Under the pieces are notes generated by a model, which made no database searches, had not been told where the DNA came from, and saw nothing but the letters and a program-made list of their open reading frames with translations. Shown here piece after piece: positions 1 through 8,402 of a stretch of 64,000 bases of DNA (positions within the stretch are counted from its first letter, which is position 1; the number at the start of each line of letters is the position of its first letter). Origin of the DNA: Ignavibacteria bacterium (GTDB lineage Bacteria; Bacteroidota; Ignavibacteria; Kapaibacteriales; UBA4661); contig JACVZY010000012.1 of the NCBI GenBank assembly GCA_014654705.1, positions 25,464 through 89,463 on the forward strand. The letters are read 5' to 3'. Made by a program: the position numbers and the translations under genes.

Positions 1-1951
1 AGCGAATTGGCACAGCGACCGCCCCAAAGAGTTCGACGATTGATTTGTCGAGTTCGGGTAATTCTGCTTTTGGGATTGCGCTATTCGGCATTGTAATAAT
101 GGGTGATGTACCGTTTGGCAACGGCGTTGCCCCTATTTTTGCGATAGCTTCTGATGTGTTTTGACTATTTTCACCCCCAGCATTTGACGTCGGAGTAAAT
201 GATGGCGAAAATGCTTCAAAGAGCGATACCGCCTTTTGATTCGAGCCTCCGCGCACGGTTATCCGCACTTCTCCACCCAGCGCTTGCGAAAAAATGTCGC
301 TGATATGCACTTGCTTTTCAATGAGCTTATCGGCAACAAAATCCTGCTCACACGTGCAGATAAGCTCCCCCGCACCACATTCTACCTGCACCATTTCTTG
401 CTGCTGAAGATATGCTTTCACAGCAGCATCCACGGTTTCGCTTGCTGCAAGTATGCTGCGCCACGAGCGTTCCAACTCATCAGCGCTTATACTTTTCCTC
501 TGTAATGATTGAGCACCTTCTTTTTCTTCAAAGTTTTCCACATTTCCACGATTTTCTACCGATTTATCCACAGACTTTTCCACACTGCTTGGTGCAAATC
601 CTTCGGAATTGTGAACAACCGGCGTTTGAGAAATATCCGCCCTGTCAGCGTTGATGCGGACTTGAGGCGTTGGAAGTGCAGATACTTTTGCAGATTGCGC
701 GGGTTGTGTGGGTTGTGTGACAACCGTCGGTGTAATCGCGGCAATGTTTATTTCTCCGCGCTCAATTTTTTTTTTTAGCTCGGCGAGTTCGGCGAGAAGT
801 TCAGAAAGCTGAATTGCGGAATCCATTTTCGCCATCTGCACCAGCGCAAACTCAAAGCGCAAACGCGGTTGCGGCGCGAAACGAAGCGCCTGCTCGGTGT
901 TCATTATGATTGTCATATATTGCAGCACATCTTCTTGCGTGAACTTCTGTGCTTCTGCCAAATACTGTTCGCGGTGGAGCTTGGAAGCCTCAATGAGCGC
1001 GGCACTTTGAGTAGCCAAGACAGTCAGCAAATTGCGGAAATGCTCCGCCAGTCCGTGCAGACACTCTTGCAAGTCGTAACCGCGCATAAAGACTTCACGG
1101 GCAAAGTCCAGAATGGTTGCTACATCATGCTCACGAATGGCTCGTCCCAACGTAAAATAAAACTCTGTATCAATCAGGTTCAATGCCTCGTTCACGCGGG
1201 CGTATGCGACTATGCGTCCACAAAACGCAATCACTTGATCGAAAATACTTTGCGAATCGCGCATGGAGCCATCGCCTTTTTTGCCAATAACTGCAAGCGA
1301 TTCGTCGTCAATGGTGATTCCTTCTTGCGTGGCGATGTAGCGCAGTTGTGCGGCAATTTCGTCTATCTGCATCCGCCGAAAATCGAAGCGTTGGCAACGG
1401 CTTAAAATCGTAGCGGGGACTTTGTGCGGTTCGGTTGTAGCGAATACAAACAGCAAATGGCGAGGCGGCTCTTCCAATGTCTTCAACAGCGCATTAAACG
1501 CTGATGTAGAAAGCATATGTACCTCGTCAATGATGTACATTTTATATTGACCTTTGATGGGAGGATACTTCGCATTTTCGCGGAGTTTGCGAATATCGTC
1601 CACGCTGTTGTTCGATGCGCCGTCAATTTCTATCACGTCCATAGAGCGCCCTGTGTTTATCTCGGCACATGAAGCGCACACATTGCACGGTTCAAATTCG
1701 GGCGACGGATTCTCGCAGTTCACGGCTTTGGCAAGAATACGCGCCGTCGTGGTCTTCCCTACGCCTCGCGGACCATTGAAGATATAAGCATGGTGAATAC
1801 GTCCGGACTGCACGGCATTGCGCAGAGTCCGCGTTACGTGTTCCTGTCCGACGACATCAACGAAGCGCTGGGGTCGCCATTTGCGGGCGGTAACGATGTA
1901 TTGTTCTTGAGGGGTGTCTTGGTCGGGCATGAGCAGAGTAGTATTCGTCAT
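1..1951 (-). CDS. dnaX: DNA polymerase III subunit tau/gamma (3' end beyond window)
   Basis: AAA+ clamp-loader subunit of DNA polymerase III. About 650 codons are visible on the minus strand and the C-terminus runs off the left edge, so the gene is partial. Seen: Walker A GPRGVGKTT near residue 60, four zinc-ligand cysteines (about residues 79, 89, 92, 95), a Walker B segment ending IIDEVHML, and the sensor region FATTEPHKVPATILSRCQRF. An acidic, low-complexity linker follows, then a tau-like C-terminal region. I start at the ATG at 1951; an in-frame ATG seven codons later is possible. A run of 11 A residues lies in the coding strand at 776-766, about codon 392, where either shifted frame stops within a few codons. 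This suggests a programmed short gamma form (see findings). The upstream intergenic region is shared with a divergent AraC gene. Identity is very secure. Confidence 0.96.
   Translation of the reverse strand, partial: MTNTTLLMPDQDTPQEQYIVTARKWRPQRFVDVVGQEHVTRTLRNAVQSGRIHHAYIFNGPRGVGKTTTARILAKAVNCENPSPEFEPCNVCASCAEINTGRSMDVIEIDGASNNSVDDIRKLRENAKYPPIKGQYKMYIIDEVHMLSTSAFNALLKTLEEPPRHLLFVFATTEPHKVPATILSRCQRFDFRRMQIDEIAAQLRYIATQEGITIDDESLAVIGKKGDGSMRDSQSIFDQVIAFCGRIVAYARVNEALNLIDTEFYFTLGRAIREHDVATILDFAREVFMRGYDLQECLHGLAEHFRNLLTVLATQSAALIEASKLHREQYLAEAQKFTQEDVLQYMTIIMNTEQALRFAPQPRLRFEFALVQMAKMDSAIQLSELLAELAELKKKIERGEINIAAITPTVVTQPTQPAQSAKVSALPTPQVRINADRADISQTPVVHNSEGFAPSSVEKSVDKSVENRGNVENFEEKEGAQSLQRKSISADELERSWRSILAASETVDAAVKAYLQQQEMVQVECGAGELICTCEQDFVADKLIEKQVHISDIFSQALGGEVRITVRGGSNQKAVSLFEAFSPSFTPTSNAGGENSQNTSEAIAKIGATPLPNGTSPIITMPNSAIPKAELPELDKSIVELFGAVAVPIR
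534..584 (+). promoter_or_regulatory. Cluster of DnaA-box-like sites inside dnaX
   Basis: Within 51 bases of dnaX there are TTTTCCACA (534-542), a related TTTCCACG (544-551), a perfect TTATCCACA (564-572) and TTTTCCACA (576-584), all in the same orientation. They underlie the linker that encodes repeated VEK/VDK/VEN tripeptides. The same 9-mers make up the presumed origin at the right end of the window. Binding by DnaA is inferred; the repeats could be only a by-product of the repetitive linker. Confidence 0.4.
766..776 (-). promoter_or_regulatory. A11 slippery run in dnaX (putative programmed slippage site)
   Basis: Eleven consecutive A on the dnaX coding strand, read in frame as CTA AAA AAA AAA ATT. 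Adding one A (or a -1 shift) gives AAT TGA, an immediate stop. Removing one A (or a +1 shift) gives five codons and then TAA. Six bases downstream is a 5-bp hairpin, CGCGG/CCGCG (760-756 with 741-737, 14-nt loop). The resulting product of about 395 residues would match AAA+ domains I-III, as in known gamma subunits. The sequence is direct evidence; slippage is inferred from Thermus and E. coli dnaX. Confidence 0.6.
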
Positions 1952-2131
1952 CAGGAAATATTTGAAAGAAAGCTAAATTAGCAAAAAAACAGGAGAGTTC
2001 ATCCGTTTGCTTACCTATTCGGAATTGGCGATGTCGTAAATTTGCTCACCTCTTGTAACACCACTATATTTTTTACATCATAACCGCATAATTTCTTGTA
2101 TTTTAGCACTTCTCGAACCTGCTCTGAAATA

Positions 2132-3076
2132 ATGATAATCACGCCTTCGGTTCATACCATCCATTCGATGCCCAACGTTGATTCCTCAGCATTCGATGCT
2201 GCCGAATACAGCGAGGTATTTCGCCGTGCAAGCGTTATCGTAAGCGCCACGACAACGCAGATAGCTCTGCCCCGCCACTGGACACCCCTTTCGATAAAGT
2301 GCGCTTTCGGCGGTGAAGAAACCTACGTCGCCGATAATGCCGTGTATGCTGTTTCGGATACCAATTTTCTCATCTTTAATGCAGAAAAACTCTACTCAAG
2401 TTTTATCCAATCGCCTTCTCCGGTTGAATCCTACACTATTAGCTTTAGGGAAGAAGACGAGGCGCGGGCGCTACGGGCGATGACCACCTCGGACTATTTG
2501 TTGCTGAATAATCCCGATTCACCGGAATCGGGACGGATTCGGTGCATCGAGCGTCTCTACGAACATGACAGCCTCATTAGTCCGTTGTTGCGTAGTATTC
2601 GTTCTTCAATTAAATCTCCTACCCCTCCAGAGGCAAGTGCCGTTCACGAGCAACTCTGTGAACTTTTACGAAGAATAATTCTCTTGCAATCGGCGGAATC
2701 TCGGCGAATGCAGACTATTAGTGCAGCAAAACCCTCAACACGTCGGGAACTTTATACCAGGCTTCACCGTGCTAAAGATTTTATTCATTCGTGTTATGCC
2801 CAACCTCTGCGCCTTGAAGACGCAGCACAGGTGGCATGTATGTGCCCACATCACTTTCTGCGCAGCTTCCGTAGCCTATTTCGCCAGACACCGCACCAAT
2901 ATTTGATTGCTCGACGCATAGACGTTGCCAAAACATTACTGCAAAATACCGAATTACCTGTTCAGGAAATTTGCCTGAGCGTCGGATATGACGATGAAAG
3001 TTCCTTTGGCAAACTCTTTCGCAAGCATACCCAACTCCCACCGGAACGCTTCCGCCGCCTTGCCCACAACAGGTAG
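2132..3076 (+). CDS. AraC-family transcriptional regulator
   Basis: A 314-residue protein with a C-terminal AraC/XylS double helix-turn-helix over about the last 95 residues. Conserved marks are the LRLEDAAQVACMCPHHFLRS segment (first HTH), the linker with QYLIARRIDVAKTLL, and the second HTH with EICLSVGYDDESSFGKLFRK, followed by the usual P-E-RFRR end. The N-terminal 200 residues show no family I can name and probably carry the effector or dimerisation domain. I chose the ATG at 2132; an upstream in-frame TTG (2096) is less likely. It is divergent from dnaX, and the following cytochrome gene is 139 bp downstream on the same strand with a possible promoter of its own. Target unknown. Confidence 0.85.
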   Translation: MIITPSVHTIHSMPNVDSSAFDAAEYSEVFRRASVIVSATTTQIALPRHWTPLSIKCAFGGEETYVADNAVYAVSDTNFLIFNAEKLYSSFIQSPSPVESYTISFREEDEARALRAMTTSDYLLLNNPDSPESGRIRCIERLYEHDSLISPLLRSIRSSIKSPTPPEASAVHEQLCELLRRIILLQSAESRRMQTISAAKPSTRRELYTRLHRAKDFIHSCYAQPLRLEDAAQVACMCPHHFLRSFRSLFRQTPHQYLIARRIDVAKTLLQNTELPVQEICLSVGYDDESSFGKLFRKHTQLPPERFRRLAHNR

Positions 3077-3156
3077 TGTCCCTGTTCTGTCATTTCTCTC
3101 CCAAATAACTCGAAAAAAAGTCAATTTTCGCCCAGAATCAATTTCGGGTGGAAGCA

Positions 3157-3164
3157 TATCTTTG
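3157..3164 (+). promoter_or_regulatory. Candidate -7 element of the cytochrome P460 gene
   Basis: TATCTTTG matches the Bacteroidota -7 consensus TAnnTTTG and lies 52 bases before the start codon at 3216. No TTG is seen 19 bases upstream, so the match is partial. Confidence 0.35.
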
Positions 3165-3215
3165 CACTCACAGTCAAACAACCATTTCCATTACTTTTCA
3201 ATATTTCTTGTAATC

Positions 3216-3719
3216 ATGAAATTCTTTGCAAGCATAGTTCTTCTCGCCACTGCTATCGAAATTGCTGCTTTCTCCGAAGCTCCTGTCATTTCTCAGTCAC
3301 CGACTGAAAGCGTCGCGTATCCGGAAGGCTACCGTGCATGGGCGCATGTCCGAAGCGCAATCATTACCCCTCAAAGCCCTGCTTACAAACGTTTTGGAGG
3401 CATTCATCATATTTATGCCAACGACAAAGCAATGGAAGGCTACACGAAGGGAGAATTCCCCGACGGTGCTATTTTTATTTTCGACCTTTTGGAAACACAA
3501 GAGACTCAGGGAGTTATCAGTGAAGGGCGGCGAAAAGTGCTGGACGTGATGCACAAAGACAGCAAACGTTTTGCGGCAACAGGCGGTTGGGGATTTGAAG
3601 AGTTCAAAGGCGACAGCAAAACGGAGCGCACCGTGGGGACACTCGCTACGAGTGAGTGCTTTCAATGCCACGAAAAGAAGCAAAAGCAAGGATTTGTCTT
3701 CAGTGAGTACCGTAAATAA
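3216..3719 (+). CDS. Cytochrome P460 family protein (exported, mono-haem)
   Basis: A 167-residue exported protein. Seen: an N-terminal signal peptide beginning MKFFASIVLLATAIEIAAFS, the P460 fold region with YRAWAHV near the start and GGWGFEEF in the second half, and one c-type haem motif, CFQCH, close to the C-terminus. P460 proteins are periplasmic haem enzymes that oxidise hydroxylamine or act on NO in some bacteria; many homologues have no tested function. The longer frame starting at 2988 overlaps the AraC gene and lacks a signal peptide, so the ATG at 3216 is preferred. No nitrification genes are nearby, so a role in nitrogen-oxide detoxification is only a guess. Confidence 0.8.
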   Translation: MKFFASIVLLATAIEIAAFSEAPVISQSPTESVAYPEGYRAWAHVRSAIITPQSPAYKRFGGIHHIYANDKAMEGYTKGEFPDGAIFIFDLLETQETQGVISEGRRKVLDVMHKDSKRFAATGGWGFEEFKGDSKTERTVGTLATSECFQCHEKKQKQGFVFSEYRK

Positions 3720-3815
3720 ACTAGGCAGTACTCAAAGAGTGTTAATGCTGTGTTCGATAAACAAAGTAACATGATGTCTTGCTTCAACTGATTAACTGAG
3801 AAAGAACGCTACCGA

Positions 3816-5150
3816 CTACTCCTCTTGGTCTGCTAGCGCCGCTTCAACACGCTGAAGCAAATGGGTAACTTTTTCTGTCAAGACGAGCCTTTCGTTCTCA
3901 GGTATATGCACGACTTTCTTTCTTAGCTCTGCCACTTGTTTATCGAACTCTTCTTTCATTTTCGCCATCTGTTCTTCTTGAGCTATCAACGTTTGCTCAT
4001 GCTCATTCGCGTGTGCTTCCAGCGTTTGCTGATGCTGCATACGTTCCTCCTGCAACTGCACTTTCAACGTTTCTAATGCCGTTTCGTAGAGATTTTTGCT
4101 GGAGGTGAGTTGCACTATTTGCTCATGCTCTCTAGTATATGCTTCGAGTGCTTCCTGACGCTGAATGCGCTCTTCATACAATTGCACCTTCAGAGCTTCC
4201 AATGCCGTTTCGTGGAGACTCTTGCTTGCGGAGAACTGTGAATATATGCTGGCAGCATATTCCGCTCGATGTTGTTCCAACGATGCCTTTAATTCCTTTT
4301 CGAGCGCCTGAACGCGCTCAATAGTTTCGGTCTGCTCTTCCGCTATCTGCTGCCAGGTAAGAGCATCTTGTTCAACTTTTTCTAAACTATCGCGGAGGCT
4401 ATTACGCTCGTTGGCAAGGGCGCTGATTCGCGCATCACTTTCGCTTGTAAGCCGTTTTGCATCTTCAAGCCGAGCAGTTACCTCTCCACTATACACTCGT
4501 GCGGCTTCCAGCTTCTGCTCCAATTCTAAACGCTCTTGTGAGCTATTCTTTTCAAATGCCTCCAGACGCCACCGTAATTGCTCGTTTTCATCAAGCAAAG
4601 TATCGCGCTCAGTCCTAAGAGCTTCAATTTCTGTTCTTAGCTCGTCCACCTCTGTTGCCACATTCAAAGACTGTTGGCGGCTTACTGTTAAGTCCTGTCT
4701 GAGAGCTTCAAGACTTGCTTGCCAGTGCTCACGCTCCGTATTCAAATCTTTAGTAGCAAGTGCAAGCTGTTCGGAGAGTGTTTTATTTTCCTCGTTTCGG
4801 TGTGCAACCAATTCTTCTTGCTCGTTCAGAATCCGCCGCAATTCTTGGATTGTTTCCTCACGCTGCTTACCTGTCTCAAGAGACTCCCGAAACTGTGGCT
4901 GGAGTGCATTAAGGTCGTGCTGGTACTGCTTCATCTCAGCTTGTAGGTGTTCTGTATATGCTTGCAGCTTGGTATGACGCTCATGCTCTTGCTGCATTTG
5001 CCCAACCAGCGTTTGATATTTCTGTGCAAACGCCTTGTTTTCGGTATGAACGGCAGCCGTGGCTTGTGCATTCTCACGAACGACATTCCAAAGGTTCATG
5101 ACGATTGCTTGCACTTCGGCGCTGGGTTTTTGGTCGGAATTTGGAATCAT
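3816..5150 (-). CDS. Long coiled-coil protein, function unknown
   Basis: A 444-residue protein that is almost entirely predicted coiled coil: heptad-like runs rich in E, Q, L, A and R, no signal peptide and no membrane segment. Two adjacent copies of a ~41-residue unit lie near residues 305-390 (first begins SKSLHETALEALKVQL, second SKNLYETALETLKVQL), a recent tandem duplication. It ends ...LLQRVEAALADQEE. It is 68 bp downstream of, and probably co-transcribed with, the VWA-domain gene. A scaffold or cytoskeletal role is possible, but nothing in the sequence names a family. Confidence 0.75.
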   Translation of the reverse strand: MIPNSDQKPSAEVQAIVMNLWNVVRENAQATAAVHTENKAFAQKYQTLVGQMQQEHERHTKLQAYTEHLQAEMKQYQHDLNALQPQFRESLETGKQREETIQELRRILNEQEELVAHRNEENKTLSEQLALATKDLNTEREHWQASLEALRQDLTVSRQQSLNVATEVDELRTEIEALRTERDTLLDENEQLRWRLEAFEKNSSQERLELEQKLEAARVYSGEVTARLEDAKRLTSESDARISALANERNSLRDSLEKVEQDALTWQQIAEEQTETIERVQALEKELKASLEQHRAEYAASIYSQFSASKSLHETALEALKVQLYEERIQRQEALEAYTREHEQIVQLTSSKNLYETALETLKVQLQEERMQHQQTLEAHANEHEQTLIAQEEQMAKMKEEFDKQVAELRKKVVHIPENERLVLTEKVTHLLQRVEAALADQEE

Positions 5151-5218
5151 AATTGCTTGATGATAAATACTGTTGTGGTGTTTGGTACTGTTGCCGTTGC
5201 TTTGCCCTTCTCTGCCGC

Positions 5219-6322
5219 TTATCTAACCGTTTTACGGCGATTACGCACATAGTCCTCAAATACGTAGTTACCCAGCCCTTGCAAACTACTGTAAAAAGCG
5301 CGCCCATTATTGGCTTTCGTAAATTCGCGGACGAACTGCTGCAAATAAGGGTCTTGAGCAACCATAAAGGTCGTAATGGGAATGTTCAAACGCCTGCACT
5401 GCGTAGCAAGATTCAGCGTTTTATTCACAATTTTCCTATCAAGCCCAAAACTATTTTTGTAATACTTTGCACCCTCTTTCAGGCAAGTAGGTTTGCCGTC
5501 AGTAATCATAAAGATTTGTTTGTTGCTGGTCTTGCGACGGCGCAGCATATCCATAGCCAATTCCATACCTGCAACGGTGTTCGTGTGATACGGTCCCACC
5601 TGCAAGTATGGCAAATCCTTAATTTCCACTTCCCATGCATCATTCCCGAACACGAGAATATCAAGCGTATCTTTCGGATAGCGTGTCGTTATCAGCTCTG
5701 CAAGTGCCATTGCTACTTTCTTTGCGGGTGTAATACGATCTTCGCCGTAGAGAATCATGGAGTGAGAAATATCAATCATCAGCGCAGTCGAAGTTTGCGT
5801 TTTATACTCGTTTTCCACCACTTCCAGGTCGCCTTCCGTCAGCTTAAAGTCGCCAATACCATGATTAATTTGCGCATTGCGAATGGAATCCGTCATTGCT
5901 ATCTGTTCGACAGAATCACCGAATTGAAAATCTCGGCGGTCAGTTGTCGGTTCATCGCCAATGCCGGAAACTGGCGATTGATGGCTACCGGGTTTCGATT
6001 TTTTTAGCTTTCCAAAGATTTCTTCCAACGAGCGCTGACGGATGCTCTGCTCAGATTTGGATGTTATCTGAAATGTACCGCTATTAGGTTGCTCCTCGTC
6101 AATATATCCTTTGTCTTTGAGGTCTTGCAGGAAGTCGCCCATAGCGTATTCGTCGTTGGTTAGTCCGTATTGTCGGTCAAGCTGATTCAGCCAATCCATT
6201 GCCTCTGCCACATCGCCAGAGGTATAGACTAAAAGCTGCATGAAGATATTAAGCAAATTTTGAAACGCTGTTTTCCCGCCGTCAGGGTTGGGAACATATT
6301 TGGTGAAACGATAGCCAAGCAT
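5219..6322 (-). CDS. VWA domain-containing protein
   Basis: A 367-residue cytoplasmic protein with a von Willebrand factor A domain over roughly residues 175-355. The metal-ion adhesion site is intact: DISHS (residues 184-188), a Thr in NTVAGMELAM, and the Asp of MITDGKP. The first 170 residues include a helical region and a polar linker. Such VWA proteins (CoxE/YehP-like) usually work with MoxR-type AAA ATPases in metal insertion or complex remodelling, but no such ATPase is adjacent; the neighbour is a coiled-coil protein. The start is the ATG at 6322, with an AAGGAG ribosome site just upstream. Function beyond the domain is unknown. Confidence 0.85.
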   Translation of the reverse strand: MLGYRFTKYVPNPDGGKTAFQNLLNIFMQLLVYTSGDVAEAMDWLNQLDRQYGLTNDEYAMGDFLQDLKDKGYIDEEQPNSGTFQITSKSEQSIRQRSLEEIFGKLKKSKPGSHQSPVSGIGDEPTTDRRDFQFGDSVEQIAMTDSIRNAQINHGIGDFKLTEGDLEVVENEYKTQTSTALMIDISHSMILYGEDRITPAKKVAMALAELITTRYPKDTLDILVFGNDAWEVEIKDLPYLQVGPYHTNTVAGMELAMDMLRRRKTSNKQIFMITDGKPTCLKEGAKYYKNSFGLDRKIVNKTLNLATQCRRLNIPITTFMVAQDPYLQQFVREFTKANNGRAFYSSLQGLGNYVFEDYVRNRRKTVR

Positions 6323-6785
6323 GATTGCTCCTTGAAAGAAAACTGGAAAGGATGAACTGGAACAGCAGAAACTGAAACAGTAGAATCTGGAAAACCAAAA
6401 CGAACTAGCAAGTGTGCGATGAAGTGGTCATAAAAGCCTGTCTGGTAGCTTAGACGAGTATATCGAAAAAACATGATAAAAAACGGTAAAACATTGGTAT
6501 CACAAAGATAGGAATTTTTTTACGATAGTCCGCAAACATCCGATTTTGAGCGAGTTCTTCGGCATGATAATTGTCTGGCTGCCACAACCGAAAACACGCA
6601 ACGGATTGGACTAGGAAAATCACAAACTTTAGCTATATTTGCCGTAGCCTTGATAGTATAAACCTTTTCAGACAAAAGGTTGTCTTAATTTGGACTCAGG
6701 TTCTGTGATACGACTGATAACGATACAACTGTAAATCACTCTAACACTCTTATTTTTTACACATAAATTGTTCAACGAGGACTGT
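6323..6785. other. Divergent intergenic region (463 bp)
   Basis: It lies between the VWA gene (leftward) and a secreted-protein gene (rightward). It holds a degenerate repeat of short AACTGGAA/GAAACTG-like words at 6338-6397, in the leader of the VWA transcript, and a TATATTTG -7 element at 6634-6641 facing right. No ORF or RNA gene is convincing. Confidence 0.5.
6634..6641 (+). promoter_or_regulatory. Candidate -7 element upstream of the secreted protein
   Basis: TATATTTG fits TAnnTTTG. The nearest TTG is 25 bases upstream, longer than the usual 19-21. The start codon is 145 bases downstream. Confidence 0.35.
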
Positions 6786-7565
6786 ATGAAGTTTTCTTGC
6801 ATCCGTTTTGCGATGGTGTGCGTAGCCTCAGCGCTGACGCTTTCTGCAACGAGCCTAATGAGCGCTCAAATGACAACCCAAGTCTATGTGCCGCCTTCGG
6901 CGCTGGTCTTTCACAATCTGGACAGCCTGTCGAAAGCACAAGTTAATTGGAAAGCACTACCAACCTTCAATAAGAAAAGCAGCTATACGAATAAGTACAC
7001 GACTGCACTCAACCTCGGCACCCGCATTTGCGACGCATTTGTAGCGATTCAAGGCAAAGATCAAAATAAATTTGCAGATATGGCGACGACCGTTGCCGGA
7101 CTGAGCGGCAAACTGAATGCGAATATTGAACAATCGCTTAATGACAAAATGTTTGCTCTTGTCAAGCAAGGCAAATGGACGGAAGTGCGTAGCATGCTTG
7201 ACGACCAACAAACAACCGTCAAAGAAAAACTCAACCGCCTCGATAAAGACGCAGCAATTTTGGTAACCATCGGTGGCTGGCTCGAAGGCTTGAATGTGGT
7301 AACAAAATCACTTGCAAGCAATTATACCGCCGACGCGACCGGAATTATTCGCAATCCGAAACTTGTGGAGTATTTGATTGGCGAAGTAAATGGTCTGAGT
7401 GCTACTGCCAAAGGTAATGACCTCGTAAAAACCATTACCACCAAACTCGGCGAAATCAAAACCCTTGTTAGTGTCGAGAAAGGTAAACCGATTCCTCAAG
7501 AGAGTGTGAAGAAACTTGCCGAAATTTCGGCGGGGCTTATCAAAGATGTGGAAGGCGCAAAGTAA
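6786..7565 (+). CDS. Secreted protein of unknown function
   Basis: A 259-residue protein with a clear signal peptide (MKFSCIRFAMVCVASALTLS, cleavage near LMSAQ). The mature part is mainly helical and soluble, with no cysteines beyond one near residue 84, no lipobox and no membrane segment. I start at the ATG at 6786, preceded by AACGAGG; an upstream TTG (6768) would spoil the signal peptide. It is a single-gene unit ending in a strong terminator. I do not recognise the family. The body resembles helical periplasmic proteins that bind small ligands or peptides, but that is only an impression. Confidence 0.75.
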   Translation: MKFSCIRFAMVCVASALTLSATSLMSAQMTTQVYVPPSALVFHNLDSLSKAQVNWKALPTFNKKSSYTNKYTTALNLGTRICDAFVAIQGKDQNKFADMATTVAGLSGKLNANIEQSLNDKMFALVKQGKWTEVRSMLDDQQTTVKEKLNRLDKDAAILVTIGGWLEGLNVVTKSLASNYTADATGIIRNPKLVEYLIGEVNGLSATAKGNDLVKTITTKLGEIKTLVSVEKGKPIPQESVKKLAEISAGLIKDVEGAK

Positions 7566-7583
7566 CTTGTGCGGAATACTGTT

Positions 7584-7615
7584 AAAAGGCTTCGGGGCTT
7601 TCCCCGAAGCCTTTT
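7584..7615 (+). terminator. Rho-independent terminator
   Basis: Perfect 14-bp stem AAAAGGCTTCGGGG/CCCCGAAGCCTTTT with a 4-nt loop and a T-rich tail, 19 bases after the stop of the secreted-protein gene. It is nearly symmetrical and could work in both directions. Confidence 0.9.
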
Positions 7616-7708
7616 TTGTTTATATTTTGAATTATACCCACCAAGCGGAAGTTTGAAAGAGACAAGACTGTTTTGCGGAAAGTGCTTTTTTCCGTAATTT
7701 TTCAAACG

Positions 7709-7716
7709 TACTTTTG
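7709..7716 (+). promoter_or_regulatory. Candidate -7 element upstream of the duplicated 160-residue protein
   Basis: TACTTTTG fits TAnnTTTG, 114 bases before the start at 7830. At the expected -33 position there is TTT rather than TTG. Confidence 0.35.
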
Positions 7717-7829
7717 CGTATAATTCACGTTCATAAAGCAACACACTCCTTACCTTGAGTATTGCAACTTTTCGTACACTCAAGCGTCTTTTGAATTCAG
7801 TAACGACAATTAGCCCAAAGGAATAACCA

Positions 7830-8312
7830 ATGAGAGAACTTTCGATTGAAAGCAACGGCAGCCTTGAAAAAACAGCTGTCTATATTAACGGTGAGCAAAT
7901 AGGCGGCATCCATCAGATGATGCTTCATATTAACGAAGACGGAGATTTTGACACCATCTTTGTCTATGAAGGCACAGACAAACAGATGTACACAAAGAAT
8001 CTCTTTGCCGATTACCTTGACAATATCAAAAAAGTCCCGCCAACCTTTACCGAAGAAGAAGCAGAATTTCTACGTCTCTTGACGGTCACAAGCGATGGCA
8101 ACTTGGAAAATACGTTGGTCTATATCAATGAAGAACCACAGGACGGCATCGTGGATTTACTTGTGCAAATTCAGCGAGGTTCGCCCGCACAGCGTGGAGG
8201 TATTACCTCTATGTTCAAAAAAGCCGAACCGGGCGAAAGTCCCGTCTTCCGCGCAGAAATTCAATACCGTAATGAAGATGATTCTGTTTCGACCGAATCA
8301 GTATTCGGATAA
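7830..8312 (+). CDS. Unknown protein built from two internal repeats
   Basis: A 160-residue acidic cytoplasmic protein. Two related units of about 33 residues are visible: one at residues 2-35 with ESNGSLEKTAVYINGEQIGG, one at about 85-118 with TSDGNLENTLVYINEEPQDG. The shared pattern is S-x-G-x-LE-x-T-x-VYIN-x-E-x-x-x-GI. This suggests an internal duplication of a small beta-rich domain. There is no signal peptide, and no name can be assigned. It stands alone between a terminator and the next gene, whose weak promoter (CATATTTG) is near 8353. Confidence 0.7.
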   Translation: MRELSIESNGSLEKTAVYINGEQIGGIHQMMLHINEDGDFDTIFVYEGTDKQMYTKNLFADYLDNIKKVPPTFTEEEAEFLRLLTVTSDGNLENTLVYINEEPQDGIVDLLVQIQRGSPAQRGGITSMFKKAEPGESPVFRAEIQYRNEDDSVSTESVFG

Positions 8313-8402
8313 GAACAGTATGCCATCTTTTGGTAGAACGTCGATAATGTCATATTTGGTACAATTTTCATCGTCAAATTTTTTACTTTTAATTGTACAA
8401 CC

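Noticed and set aside
2096..2131. Upstream TTG start for the AraC gene
   Set aside because: Adds 12 residues without family support; the ATG at 2132 is the simpler start.
4411..4977. 188-codon plus-strand frame within the coiled-coil gene
   Set aside because: Ser/Arg/Cys-rich antisense shadow of the coiled-coil reading frame, without a start context.
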